DNA of 64,000 nucleotides from Paenibacillus sp. LHD-38. GTDB lineage: Bacteria > Bacillota > Bacilli > Paenibacillales > Paenibacillaceae. Within the stretch, counting starts at the first letter, position 1; the number at the start of each line of letters is the position of its first letter. The stretch lies in assembly GCF_031157315.1 (NCBI RefSeq), contig NZ_JAVIFU010000020.1, forward strand, positions 1 to 64,000, read 5' to 3'. The notes beneath the pieces are model-generated. The model searched no databases. It worked only from the letters and a program-made list of their open reading frames with translations, and was not told the DNA's origin. The translations under genes were made by a program, and so were the position numbers. Below, in pieces: positions 1-8,596 of the stretch.

Positions 1-75
1 CGCTACGAAAGCTGGAAAGAAGATCACAAAGCTAATTCAGAGTCAACTCCAGTATTGGATTGCAGGTTTGCCTAA
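1..75 (+). CDS. possible C-terminal end of a gene entering the window
   Basis: Frame 1 is open from the window edge to a TAA at 73-75 and would encode the last 24 residues of a protein ending DCRFA. The tail is hydrophilic and no family can be recognised from it. It would converge on the collagen-like gene, with 25 bases between the two stops. It is too short to be sure that it is coding. Confidence 0.25.
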   Translation, partial: RYESWKEDHKANSESTPVLDCRFA

Positions 76-100
76 TTACATCAAGGCTTATCTGTCAATT

Positions 101-511
101 TCAAGCTGCGAAAGTTGAGATATTAAGGCCAACAAGACCAACGCCGATTGTAGAACTACCAAATCCAACGAGACTAACTGTATCGATTGCTCCCGTTAAT
201 AGCGATACTAATTCGACCGAAGCTATTCCTGATGCGTAAGCGACAATTGCGCCGCCTGCCGCTAGACCTGGATCGTCAGCCGCCGCTCCTGGCGCGCCAG
301 TTAGTCCTCTTAATCCTCTCAGTCCTCGTGGGCCTGTCAGTCCACGCGGTCCTCGCGGTCCTCGCGGTCCTACAGATCCGCGGCTGCCATTTGCTCCTTT
401 TTGAGCATCGACAATAATTTTGGGAGCGTTGATTTGCTTATTGACGATAATTGGGCAGCAAGCTTTAACTGGTTTTTTAACACAACGCTTTTTACAAGAT
501 TTGTAATTCAT
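101..511 (-). CDS. collagen-like repeat protein (spore-surface/exosporium type)
   Basis: A 136-residue protein with three parts. A basic, Cys-rich head (about residues 1-35, with KKRC and ACC) is followed by a short collagen-like Gly-X-Y stretch (about 42-75, many GPR/GLR/GLT triplets) and a hydrophobic Gly/Ala-rich tail. Collagen-like proteins with such heads are known in Bacillaceae and Paenibacillaceae mainly as exosporium filaments or surface proteins; that role is inferred here. The ATG at 509-511 is chosen because AAGGAGGT at 519-526 lies 8 bases upstream. A GTG at 518-520 overlaps the ribosome site itself. There is no signal peptide, which fits a protein assembled on the spore from the mother cell. 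The collagen tract is short for the BclA family. Confidence 0.75.
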   Translation of the reverse strand: MNYKSCKKRCVKKPVKACCPIIVNKQINAPKIIVDAQKGANGSRGSVGPRGPRGPRGLTGPRGLRGLRGLTGAPGAAADDPGLAAGGAIVAYASGIASVELVSLLTGAIDTVSLVGFGSSTIGVGLVGLNISTFAA

Positions 512-537
512 GTAAAGCACCTCCTTGTTATTTGTCT

Positions 538-600
538 TATGATATGTTGTCCCTCTAGTTGTTGAGTGGATTAATAGTTGATATTTTCATAGACTATGAA
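538..600 (-). promoter_or_regulatory. candidate late-sporulation promoter and palindrome upstream of the collagen-like gene
   Basis: Read on the minus strand, CATATCATA (538-546) fits the CATANNNTA -10 pattern of sigma-E/sigma-K promoters and lies about 27 bases before the start codon. A 15-base palindrome, TTCATAG-A-CTATGAA (586-600), lies further upstream and could bind a regulator. The short motif makes this weak evidence, but it agrees with the spore-surface guess for the gene. Confidence 0.3.
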
Positions 601-697
601 CTATATTTATGAAATTGTACTTTTGTATGCTATGAATTCGTCTACAAAGTCACCTTGTTTGTTTCGGAGAGATTGAAAGAAGGGAGTGATATTTTCG

Positions 698-925
698 ATG
701 AATATCGGCCGTTGGCAGCCTAAACCGTTCGGAATCTCATCTTTAAAATATGAAATGAATCAACAATCGGATAAGTCTGTCCAATTAAGGGTAGCCCAAG
801 GGGTTTATGTCACAAAGGATATCCGACCATTACCCGACCGAAAATCTCCTCGTCCCGGGAACTCCTTAGTGAGAATTTTCGATGCTTTTACATCCCTTCC
901 ATTTCCATTTTGGAGGCTCTTTTAG
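698..925 (+). CDS. small hypothetical protein
   Basis: A 75-residue reading frame starting MNIGRWQPKPFG. ATG 698 is preceded by AGGGAG (681-686) at 11 bases; a GTG at 686 overlaps that ribosome site. The protein is basic and Pro-rich, has no membrane segment or recognisable domain, and ends FWRLF. It stands alone between the divergent collagen-like gene and a gene-free stretch (926-1200). It may be a real small gene or a chance frame. Confidence 0.3.
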   Translation: MNIGRWQPKPFGISSLKYEMNQQSDKSVQLRVAQGVYVTKDIRPLPDRKSPRPGNSLVRIFDAFTSLPFPFWRLF

Positions 926-1198
926 TTGCTTATGCTGTCGCCTTCAAACTGAAAGGGTGCTTTTTGAACAGCCTCTTTTAATAGAATCGGAATGAACTTT
1001 TCTTTTTAGAGGATGGACATTTCTATACGGCTTGGAGGTGCGACAGGTTGATGAACGGCGGCGCGGTTGACGGAATCGGGCAGCTCACAGGCGAGTGCTT
1101 TGGGCCTGATAGCAGCGGTAGGAGTAGCGGCTTGTCTGTCCGCAACATACATGGGATGGCAGTCAGCTTTCATGTTGCGCTGACAGGTAACGTTAACC

Positions 1199-1254
1199 AA
1201 ACAAAACAAAACAGCGGCAGCCCGGGACGCACTATCCATGTCCCGTCTGCCGCT
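1199..1254 (-). terminator. intrinsic terminator of the ABC exporter operon
   Basis: A GC-rich hairpin (arms 1213-1228 and 1240-1254, AGCGGCAG pairing with CTGCCGCT and CGGGAC with GTCCCG, small internal bulge) is followed on the minus strand by the T-rich run TGTTTTGTTTTG. It sits 57 bases past the stop of the ABC gene ending at 1311. Nothing else was recognised between 926 and 1310; the overlapping frames there cross this hairpin and look like chance. Confidence 0.8.
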
Positions 1255-1310
1255 CGCAACTATAAAAAGGTTTCAAGAGGTTTCTTTATCGATTGGTTTG
1301 AGCTGCAATG

Positions 1311-3020
1311 CTAATGCTGCGCCATAAGCAGCTGCTGATAAACCCTGCCCCTAGACAGAAGCTCGTTATGCGTGCCCGTTTCCGCTAAAGCACCTTGATC
1401 CATTACAAATATGACGTCCGCATTCTCAATCGTAGACAGACGGTGCGCGATCATGATCGTTGTCAGCCCTTCCCGCCTTGCCTCCAGCGCGGCAAGCAGC
1501 TGGCGCTCCGTCTCCAGATCAAGCGCCGAGGTTGCTTCATCCAGCACTAGTATCTCCGGGTTGGTGACGATAGCGCGTGCTATGGCGATGCGCTGGCGCT
1601 GTCCGCCGGAGAGCTTAATCCCTCTTTCCCCGATATTGGTGGCATAACCACCCTGCATCCCTAGAATAAAGTCATGGATCTGCGCAATGCGGCAGGCTTC
1701 CTCGATATCCGCTTCCGTCACCCCGTCGCGGCCGAGCATCAGATTCTCGCGAATCGTATCCGAGAACATATACGGGTCTTGAAACACAATCGCTATCTTC
1801 CGGGCCCATTGTTCGCGGTTATAGGTATGGGCATCCCGTTCATTCAGCTTGAAGCTTCCCATCGGCACATCATAAAAGCGTACCAAGAGCTGGGCAATCG
1901 TCGATTTCCCGCCGCCGCTCGTCCCTACGAACGCAATTTTTCGTCCGATAGGCAAATCTGCGGTAAAGCCGCGGATAACCTCCGGAAGCTCTGGCGAATA
2001 GCGAAAGCTCGTATCGTGAAAGGATAAATGCTCGATTTTGCGCTCCATACCCTGTGAACCAGGATCATTCTGCTCCAGCTCCAAAATACGCTGTACCCTG
2101 TCCACATTCGCAAGCTGTGACGACATACTCATGATGAACTGAAACAAATTGTAAAAGGAATCCGACATTTGCGTTGAAAACTGAAACAAAATAACGAATG
2201 TTCCGATCGACATCTGATCATGAATAAGCTGTATGCCGCAGTAGCCCAGCACGAGAATGCCAATGCCCCATTTCATCGGATCGCTGTAACGAATTTGCCG
2301 ATTAACGAGCTTGCCTTCTATCATGACCTGGTCGAAATATTCCGCAAACATTTTGTTATACAGCTTCTCTTCCCATTTTAACCGGTGGTATGCGACCACC
2401 TCGCGCGTAGATGCGACGCCTTCCTCGATTTGGATCAGAAGCGCGGTGCGTTTCTCCGCTACCTGTCTGGCCTGCGCTTTCAGCTTTGGCGTGAAATAAT
2501 AACCGATCAATACATAAATCGTACATAGTCCTACGATCATTAGCAGCAGGATGGGGCTCGAGAAGCCGATGATCGCCATCAAAATGCATAGGTTCAGCGT
2601 CTCCTGCATCCCCCGCGGGATCTGCCAGCCGATTACGCTCGCCGATATGTACAGATCCTGCGTGAACGAATAGACGTATTTGCCGGTTCTTTCATTTTGA
2701 AACCGCTCGACCGGGACATTTTCAAGCCGCTTCAGCATACGGGAGAGCAGCGAGCGGCTGACCGCAAATTCATTGCGCACAAGGCTCCGGCTCGTCATCG
2801 TAAACATGAGCGAGTACACGATGCCCGCAATCGCAAAGATTCCGATTACCACGGGCATCAGCTCATAGTTCCCTTTCGTAAACACATCGTCGATTAAAAT
2901 CTTTTGAACATAGACAAGTGTGTAATTGGATACCGATTCCAGCGCAAGATAGAGCAGCACAATCAGATAAGTGCCCTTTAGCAGAACCGAATTGGTCCAA
3001 AAGATTTTAAGATACTTCAT
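1311..3020 (-). CDS. ABC exporter subunit B (fused membrane and ATPase domains)
   Basis: A 569-residue half-transporter of the type I exporter family. An N-terminal domain with about six membrane helices (residues 1-320) is followed by an ATPase domain with Walker A GTSGGGKST (about 366-374), signature LSGGQ (about 470-474), Walker B LVLDEATSALD and the H-loop AHRLS. All catalytic residues are present. The start is ATG 3018-3020 (MKYLKIFW) because GGAAGG lies just upstream; the longer frame reads back into the preceding gene. It overlaps the upstream ABC gene by 14 bases, so the pair is co-translated and probably forms a heterodimer. The substrate (drug, lipid or peptide) cannot be told from the sequence. 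Confidence 0.93.
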   Translation of the reverse strand: MKYLKIFWTNSVLLKGTYLIVLLYLALESVSNYTLVYVQKILIDDVFTKGNYELMPVVIGIFAIAGIVYSLMFTMTSRSLVRNEFAVSRSLLSRMLKRLENVPVERFQNERTGKYVYSFTQDLYISASVIGWQIPRGMQETLNLCILMAIIGFSSPILLLMIVGLCTIYVLIGYYFTPKLKAQARQVAEKRTALLIQIEEGVASTREVVAYHRLKWEEKLYNKMFAEYFDQVMIEGKLVNRQIRYSDPMKWGIGILVLGYCGIQLIHDQMSIGTFVILFQFSTQMSDSFYNLFQFIMSMSSQLANVDRVQRILELEQNDPGSQGMERKIEHLSFHDTSFRYSPELPEVIRGFTADLPIGRKIAFVGTSGGGKSTIAQLLVRFYDVPMGSFKLNERDAHTYNREQWARKIAIVFQDPYMFSDTIRENLMLGRDGVTEADIEEACRIAQIHDFILGMQGGYATNIGERGIKLSGGQRQRIAIARAIVTNPEILVLDEATSALDLETERQLLAALEARREGLTTIMIAHRLSTIENADVIFVMDQGALAETGTHNELLSRGRVYQQLLMAQH

Positions 3021-4818
3021 GCGCAACCCTTCCTTCCGCTGCTTCCGATAGTCCGCTTTCCAGCTCATACAGCAGCCCTTTCCGGTCGAGCAGCTCCTCG
3101 TAGCTGCCTGCCTCCGCGACGCGGCCCTCATGAATGACGACGATTTTGTCAAAATGCTTTACCGTCGACAGACGATGCGCAATCGCGATCGTCGTTCGGT
3201 TCACAAGCACCTCATCCAGCGCCCGCTGCACCTCATACTCGCTCACATTATCAAGCGAAGAGGTCGCTTCATCGAGCAAAATAATAGCCGGCTGCTTCAC
3301 GAACATGCGCGCAATCGATATGCGCTGCTTCTGTCCGCCTGACAGCTTAATGCCCCGCTCGCCGACAAGCGTGTCGTAGCCCTCCGGCAGCTGCATTATA
3401 AAATCATGCGCGTACGCGGCTTTTGCGGCCGCGATGACCTCTTCGTCGCTCGCTTCCGGCTTGCCGAAGCGAATGTTTTCTTTGACCGAGGATCCGAACA
3501 AATATGTCTCTTGAAACACGTAACCGATGGACTCGCGCAAACGCTCCAGCGTCATTTGCTGAATCGGCACGCCGTCGAGCTTGATGGTCCCCGCGGTCGG
3601 ATCATAAAACCGTCCGATCATTTTGAACATCGTCGTTTTGCCGTTTCCGCTCGCCCCTACAAATGCCACCTTCTCGCCAGGCTTAATCGTTAGCGTGAAG
3701 CCGTTAATGACCGGAGGCTGCCCCGGATATTGGAAATGAACATTATGGAATACAAGTCCCCCGCGCACCTTTTCGAGAGTAATCGGCTCGGCCGGATCAT
3801 CAATTTCAATCGGCTTATGCATGAACCGGAACAGCGGAATCGTCTGGTGGATAATGAGCTTCTGCTCGGTCAGCTGCGTGACGAGCAGGGTAAGGCGGAA
3901 CATCGTTGTCATGTAGAGGAGGGTAAAGGCGATAAAACCGCCTAACGTAATCCACTGATTTTGCAAAGCGTAGTAGCCGGTAATAAACAAAGCGATTGCG
4001 CCCAAATAAAAGGTAAACCGCCGAAAGCTTCCTCTGCCGAAGCTGTACGTTGCGGCGAGCAAATAATAATGGGACCAGTTTTTGTGTTTCCCGAGCGTCC
4101 GCTCATGGTACCAGGGCTGGGAGCCAAAGGCGCGGAATTCGCGCAAGCCGGAAATGCTCTCGTATACCGCTTGATTATAGTCGATTCGGGATTGGCCGGA
4201 TTGCCTGCCGTACAAAGCTGCTTTGCGCTCAAAATAAGGACCAAATAAATAATAAAGCCCGAATGTCGGCAGCATGATTAGACATAACCAGCCGCTGATG
4301 CTGAGCAGCAGCACGATTGCCACCGCTATGAAAAGTAAATTTTCGATGACGCTCGGCAGGACGTTACGGTAAATTTTCTGAACGGAAGCGACCTCGGAGT
4401 TGAACATCGACAGCGTCTCACCCGCCGGATGCCGTTCATAATGAGCAAACCCGAGCTTGCGCAGATGCTTGAAGATTGCCGTCTGCATATCGCGCGAGGC
4501 CAGCTCCCCAATCGTCCGCTGCAGCAGGTTGCGGTAGTTCTTGGCGATGAGCATGAGCAAATTGATGACGGTAAGCCCAGCTAAAATAGTGATAAACAAT
4601 GACGTATCTTTGTTAACTACGACATGATCAATGACGTATTGGATCATCTTGGGCGTCAGCGTTTCTCCCGCGACCGCCATCGTGCCGCATGCCGCAAGCG
4701 CTGCGATTTGCTTCTTATAGGGCAGCAGAAACCGGAGCGCCCACACATAAGACCGCCTCGATTCGTCCAGCTCCGCTTTTTGCTTTGCTTTGCCTGCTTG
4801 CTTCTCTGTATTTAACAT
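3007..4818 (-). CDS. ABC exporter subunit A (fused membrane and ATPase domains)
   Basis: A 603-residue half-transporter, first gene of a two-gene operon. Residues 1-330 form the membrane domain. The ATPase domain has Walker A GASGNGKTT (about 388-396), LSGGQ (about 492-496), Walker B with DE at about 516-517 and AIAHRLS. Both partners keep a glutamate after Walker B, so neither ATP site looks degenerate by that measure. Start ATG 4816-4818 has an AAGGGGGG ribosome site. The family exports lipids or drugs in Firmicutes, often under a dedicated local regulator. Here no regulator gene is adjacent, but the promoter is bracketed by palindromes. Confidence 0.93.
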   Translation of the reverse strand: MLNTEKQAGKAKQKAELDESRRSYVWALRFLLPYKKQIAALAACGTMAVAGETLTPKMIQYVIDHVVVNKDTSLFITILAGLTVINLLMLIAKNYRNLLQRTIGELASRDMQTAIFKHLRKLGFAHYERHPAGETLSMFNSEVASVQKIYRNVLPSVIENLLFIAVAIVLLLSISGWLCLIMLPTFGLYYLFGPYFERKAALYGRQSGQSRIDYNQAVYESISGLREFRAFGSQPWYHERTLGKHKNWSHYYLLAATYSFGRGSFRRFTFYLGAIALFITGYYALQNQWITLGGFIAFTLLYMTTMFRLTLLVTQLTEQKLIIHQTIPLFRFMHKPIEIDDPAEPITLEKVRGGLVFHNVHFQYPGQPPVINGFTLTIKPGEKVAFVGASGNGKTTMFKMIGRFYDPTAGTIKLDGVPIQQMTLERLRESIGYVFQETYLFGSSVKENIRFGKPEASDEEVIAAAKAAYAHDFIMQLPEGYDTLVGERGIKLSGGQKQRISIARMFVKQPAIILLDEATSSLDNVSEYEVQRALDEVLVNRTTIAIAHRLSTVKHFDKIVVIHEGRVAEAGSYEELLDRKGLLYELESGLSEAAEGRVAHEVS

Positions 4819-4868
4819 CGTTATCCCCCCTTATTCCTTCATCCGAATGTTTTTTACAATACCTAAAT

Positions 4869-4931
4869 ATTGGAAGTCAGCTTCCAATCATAATTCCGCC
4901 CGCCCTTTTTTGTCAACGTACTAATTTAGTA
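4869..4931 (-). promoter_or_regulatory. sigma-A promoter of the ABC exporter with two flanking palindromes
   Basis: On the minus strand there is a perfect -35 TTGACA (4911-4916) and a -10 TATGAT (4887-4892) separated by 18 bases. An 8-bp-arm inverted repeat, ATTGGAAG-TCAG-CTTCCAAT (4869-4888), overlaps the end of the -10 and the start point. A second palindrome, TACTAA-T-TTAGTA (4919-4931), lies just upstream of the -35. The first position is typical for a repressor operator; the protein that binds is unknown. Confidence 0.65.
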
Positions 4932-5002
4932 TAAAAATTCTCTACCTGGTCATAGCAAATGCCCCTGATTCAAGGCCGCACTGACGGATAAACGCGTAGA
5001 AA

Positions 5003-5038
5003 GCCCGGCACAAGGCTGGATCGCCTTTTTTGCCGGAC
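5003..5038 (-). terminator. probable terminator downstream of the L-galactose operon
   Basis: Arms CCGGCA/TGCCGG (5005-5010 and 5031-5036) and AAGGC/GCCTT (5012-5016 and 5023-5027) form a hairpin with an A/T-rich bulge. On the minus strand it is followed only by a short GCTTTCT, so the T-run is weak. It lies 27 bases past the stop at 5065. Confidence 0.5.
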
Positions 5039-5064
5039 CTTCTATAATAGTGGCTATGCCTTGG

Positions 5065-6078
5065 CTATAATTCCACCATCGCTTTAATTACCTTCGATTC
5101 CGGCTTCAGCCAGCTGTCGAAATGGTTGATCATATCGGCAAAAGGAACACGGTGCGTGATGAAGCTGTTCACGTCTATGCTTCCGCTTGCCACAGCTTCC
5201 TGCACGGCGGCAAAATCCTCGATCGTCGCGTTGCGGCTGCCCATTAACGTCATTTCTCTTTTATGGAACTCCGGATCATTGAAGGACAGCTCCGCCTTGA
5301 CGAGCCCTACGTAAACCAGCCTTCCGCCGTGTGCCACGAAGCCGAACGCATCCGCCATGGAGCGTGCATTGCCGGTAGCATCAAACACTGCCGTCGGATA
5401 CTCGCCGTTCGTTAATTCGGCAAGCTTCTCCTTCGCGCCCTGCAATGCGTTTACCGTATCATCCACTTTAGCCCACTGCTTGCAAAAGGCAAGCCGTTCG
5501 TCTTGAATATCCATGGCGATGACGCGTGCCCCTCGGTGCTTAGCAAAAGCCATGACACCAAGCCCAATCGGCCCCGAGCCAATGACGAGCACCGTCTCTC
5601 CGGCTTGAAGCGCAGCCCGTCGAACGGCATGTGCGCCAATGCTCAGCGGCTCAAGCACAGCCGCCTGATCCAGCGTCAGCCCGTTTGCTGCGAGCAAATG
5701 CGTAACGGGAACGACAATGAGCTCCCGCATGCCTCCATCGATATGAACGCCAAGCACCTTCATATCCGTACAGCAGTTCGTCTTCCCGTTCCGGCAAGCA
5801 ATGCATTCGCCGCAGTGCATATAGGGGATGATGCTTACCTGGTCGCCGGCATGAATCCTGCCATGCGGATCATCGATTTGTTCTACGACTCCTGCCAGCT
5901 CGTGTCCCAGCACGCGCGGGTAGGAGAAAAAAGGCTGGTTCCCCTTATACGCATGCAGATCGGTGCCGCATATGCCGATTCTGCGAATTCGAACGACAGC
6001 CGTTCCCGGCAGCAATGCCGGCTTTTCCTGCTCCACCAGTTTAAGCTGATCCACTTGCTCACATACGATTGCTCTCAC
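5065..6078 (-). CDS. zinc-dependent dehydrogenase, probable L-galactonate 5-dehydrogenase
   Basis: A 337-residue medium-chain dehydrogenase. Catalytic zinc ligands C37 and H59-E60 (GHE), structural-zinc cysteines around 89, 92, 95 and 103, and the Rossmann loop GSGPIGLG at 167-174 are all present. The family includes sorbitol, threonine and L-galactonate dehydrogenases. Its place as last gene of an operon with tagaturonate reductase, altronate dehydratase, a lactonase and an L-galactose dehydrogenase-like protein points to oxidation of L-galactonate to D-tagaturonate, the LgoD/YjjN reaction. The start is GTG 6076-6078 with AGGGAGAG 7 bases upstream. The exact substrate is inferred from context only. 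Confidence 0.85.
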   Translation of the reverse strand: MRAIVCEQVDQLKLVEQEKPALLPGTAVVRIRRIGICGTDLHAYKGNQPFFSYPRVLGHELAGVVEQIDDPHGRIHAGDQVSIIPYMHCGECIACRNGKTNCCTDMKVLGVHIDGGMRELIVVPVTHLLAANGLTLDQAAVLEPLSIGAHAVRRAALQAGETVLVIGSGPIGLGVMAFAKHRGARVIAMDIQDERLAFCKQWAKVDDTVNALQGAKEKLAELTNGEYPTAVFDATGNARSMADAFGFVAHGGRLVYVGLVKAELSFNDPEFHKREMTLMGSRNATIEDFAAVQEAVASGSIDVNSFITHRVPFADMINHFDSWLKPESKVIKAMVEL

Positions 6079-6093
6079 CCTGCAGCTCTCCCT

Positions 6094-7038
6094 TTATACG
6101 ACAATGCCCGTATTGTATTCTTCTCTGCCGCTTTCCCAGCTCCGGTTGTGAATCGGCGCCAGAATCGCAAGCACCTCTGCCAACAGCTCTTCATGGATCG
6201 GCTCGTCCGTCCATTCGATATTCTTGCGGATATTATCCGGGTTAGCCGTACTCACGAGCGTTGTCGGGATTCGCTCGTTAGCGGTGGCATATTGCACCGC
6301 AAGCTTAGCGATGTCCTCTCCTTTGGCCGCGCAGTATGCGGCAGCTTCTTGGCATGCAGCCCGTACCTCGGCGCCAGCGGGATGCCAATCGGCGAGGGCG
6401 CGATTGCCAAGCAAGCCCATCGAAAGCGGGGATGCGCTGATCAAGCCGACCTGCTGCCGCTCCAGCAGAGGCAGGATGTCCAGCAGGGACGTGTCATTCA
6501 ACGAATAATGGCAATAAGAAAGCACGGCATCGAGCTCCGTGTAGGCGAGTGATTTCTCAAATACAGTCAGCGGCAGCCCCGATACGCCTGAAAATCTTAT
6601 TTTCCCCGCCTGCTTCAGCTTCTCAAGCGCAAGGAACGCACCCTCGGCTACCTGCTCGAACGGCACAAATTCAATATCATGCAGAAACAAGATGTCGATG
6701 TAGTCCGTTTGCAGGCGCTGCAGGCTCTCGTCCACACTGCTGATGATGCGCTGCTCGGAAAAGTCGAACTTATCGGCGCCGTACCGGCCAGCTTTCGTCG
6801 TCAAAACAAAACGGTCTCGCTTCATCTCCGCTATCGCCTTGCCCAGCACCCTCTCCGCCTTCGTTAAGCCGTAATAGGGCGAAACGTCAATTAGATTAAT
6901 GCCCATATCCACTGCAGTATGCACCGTACGCACGCTTTCCGCATCATCCGTCTCCCTAAACACAGACCCAAGCGATGATGCTCCAAAGCTGAGCGCCGAC
7001 ACCTCCAAACCCGTCTTGCCGAGCTTGCGGTATTTCAT
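6094..7038 (-). CDS. aldo/keto reductase, L-galactose 1-dehydrogenase type
   Basis: A 314-residue aldo/keto reductase with the full catalytic tetrad D51, Y56, K82 and H120. Several segments read very like the plant L-galactose dehydrogenase branch: LFLHDIEF, LSYCHYSLND, ISASPLSMGLL, WHPA and KLAVQYA. This branch oxidises L-galactose, or the related L-fucose type aldoses, to the lactone with NAD(P). In the operon it would supply the substrate of the lactonase encoded by the first gene. Start ATG 7036-7038 has AGGAGTGG upstream. It lies 15 bases from the following dehydrogenase gene. The resemblance is from memory of the family and was not measured. Confidence 0.85.
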   Translation of the reverse strand: MKYRKLGKTGLEVSALSFGASSLGSVFRETDDAESVRTVHTAVDMGINLIDVSPYYGLTKAERVLGKAIAEMKRDRFVLTTKAGRYGADKFDFSEQRIISSVDESLQRLQTDYIDILFLHDIEFVPFEQVAEGAFLALEKLKQAGKIRFSGVSGLPLTVFEKSLAYTELDAVLSYCHYSLNDTSLLDILPLLERQQVGLISASPLSMGLLGNRALADWHPAGAEVRAACQEAAAYCAAKGEDIAKLAVQYATANERIPTTLVSTANPDNIRKNIEWTDEPIHEELLAEVLAILAPIHNRSWESGREEYNTGIVV

Positions 7039-7096
7039 CTCTATCCACTCCTATTATGAGAATCCTTCCAGCTAATTTCTGCGCATGAGCATGCCT

Positions 7097-8596
7097 CTAC
7101 AAAATAACGCCGTCCTTGAAAATGGCGATTTCCTTAAAGCCGTTGCGCTCATTGTTCGTTTGAGACTCACCCGATGCAAGGCTGATCAATTGCTCCCACA
7201 GCTCAGCGGTCAGCATTTCCATGCTCTTGTTTTCAAGCAGCTGTCCTGCATTAAAATCGATCCAGTTCTTCTTGCGTCCAGCCAGCTCGCTGTTCGTCGC
7301 AATCTTCACCGTCGGCACGGGTCCGCCAAACGGCGTTCCTCTTCCTGTCGTGAACAGCACGATATGCGCGCCTCCCGCGGATAACGCCGTAACCGAAACA
7401 AGGTCATTGCCCGGCGCCTCCAGCAGGTTGAGTCCGCTACTCGTTATGCGCTCCCCGTAAGGCACAACATCCCGCACGATCGCATGGCCGCCCTTTTGCG
7501 TGCAGCCGAGCGACTTCTCCTCCAGCGTGCTGATTCCTCCATCCTTGTTCCCAGGTGACGGATTCTCGTAAATCTCTTGGTCATGCTTAATGAAATATTG
7601 TTTAAAATCATTGATTAAATGAACGATTTTATGAAAAACCTGCTCGTCCGCGGCACGGCTCATGAGTATTGTCTCCGCGCCAAACATCTCCGGCACCTCG
7701 GTCAAAATCGCCGTTCCGCCCGCTGCGATCAAACGGTCGGATACCGCACCGACAAGCGGATTAGCCGTGATGCCCGACAGTCCGTCCGAGCCTCCGCATT
7801 TGAGACCCAGCTTCAGCTTCGACACCGGAACCGGTTCGCGCTTGAAGCGCTCGGCGTATCCCACCAGCTCTTCAACTAGCTCCAGCGCATCTTCGATTTC
7901 ATCCTCCGCATCCTGCGACTTCAGAAATTTCACCCGCTCCGGGCTATGCTCGCCAATCGCCCGCTTGAAAGCATCAATCTGGTTATTCTCGCAGCCGAGT
8001 CCGATCACCAGCACGCCTGCCGCGTTCGGATGGTTCGCCAGCGAGGCAAGCAGCTTCTGCGTATGCACTAGGTCATCGCCAAGCTGCGAGCAGCCAAACG
8101 GATGCGCAAAATGATAAACGCCGTCCACCCGGCCTTCATACCTTGCATTCGCTTTTCTCGCTACGATTTCACAGGTTTTATTGATGCAGCCCACTGTGTT
8201 GATAATCCAAATTTCGTTGCGGATGCCGACATCTCCATTTTCGCGGATAAAGCCTTGGAAGGTGCGGCCTGCATCAAGCGACGGCGCCTTTATCTGCTCA
8301 GCAGCAGTCGGCTCAAAGGAGTAATCGAGAAAGCCCTTTAGGCCGGTGCCCATATTATGCGTATGCACCCAGCTCCCCGGCATGAGATCTTCCTTCGCCA
8401 CGCCAATGGAATAACCGAATTTCAGCACATGCTCGCCTTTGCGGACAACGCTCGTCAGCACCTTATGTCCCTTTGGCACCGCATCCTGCAGCTCAAGCAT
8501 AGCCCCGTTCTCAAGCGTAAGCTTATCCCCTTTGGCAAAAGGCTGAAGGGCAATCACGACATGATCCTGCTCATGCAACCTAACCCAGTTATTCAT
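7097..8596 (-). CDS. uxaA: altronate dehydratase
   Basis: A 499-residue UxaA-family protein. An N-terminal SAF-type domain (about 1-95) is followed by the large catalytic region with conserved short stretches such as NTVGCINKTCE, LGCENNQ, LKCGGSDGLSGITANP and GRGTPFGGPVPTVKI. The conserved cysteines are of the kind thought to bind iron in this family. It dehydrates D-altronate to 2-keto-3-deoxy-D-gluconate in the cytoplasm. The start overlaps the stop of the upstream tagaturonate reductase gene by 8 bases, and a 58-base gap separates it from the aldo/keto reductase. UxaA is usually part of galacturonate catabolism, but no uronate isomerase (UxaC) gene is present here. Confidence 0.9.
   Translation of the reverse strand: MNNWVRLHEQDHVVIALQPFAKGDKLTLENGAMLELQDAVPKGHKVLTSVVRKGEHVLKFGYSIGVAKEDLMPGSWVHTHNMGTGLKGFLDYSFEPTAAEQIKAPSLDAGRTFQGFIRENGDVGIRNEIWIINTVGCINKTCEIVARKANARYEGRVDGVYHFAHPFGCSQLGDDLVHTQKLLASLANHPNAAGVLVIGLGCENNQIDAFKRAIGEHSPERVKFLKSQDAEDEIEDALELVEELVGYAERFKREPVPVSKLKLGLKCGGSDGLSGITANPLVGAVSDRLIAAGGTAILTEVPEMFGAETILMSRAADEQVFHKIVHLINDFKQYFIKHDQEIYENPSPGNKDGGISTLEEKSLGCTQKGGHAIVRDVVPYGERITSSGLNLLEAPGNDLVSVTALSAGGAHIVLFTTGRGTPFGGPVPTVKIATNSELAGRKKNWIDFNAGQLLENKSMEMLTAELWEQLISLASGESQTNNERNGFKEIAIFKDGVIL

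Noticed and set aside
101..511. Gly-X-Y repeats considered as a CRISPR or DNA repeat array
   Set aside because: The repetition is explained by collagen triplets in the protein and there are no spacers.
1048..1314. 88-codon plus-strand frame
   Set aside because: It runs through the terminator hairpin of the ABC operon and has no convincing ribosome site.
5503..6552. 349-codon plus-strand frame
   Set aside because: It lies opposite the Zn dehydrogenase and aldo/keto reductase genes, has no ribosome site and a His/Arg-rich, motif-free translation; it is a shadow frame.
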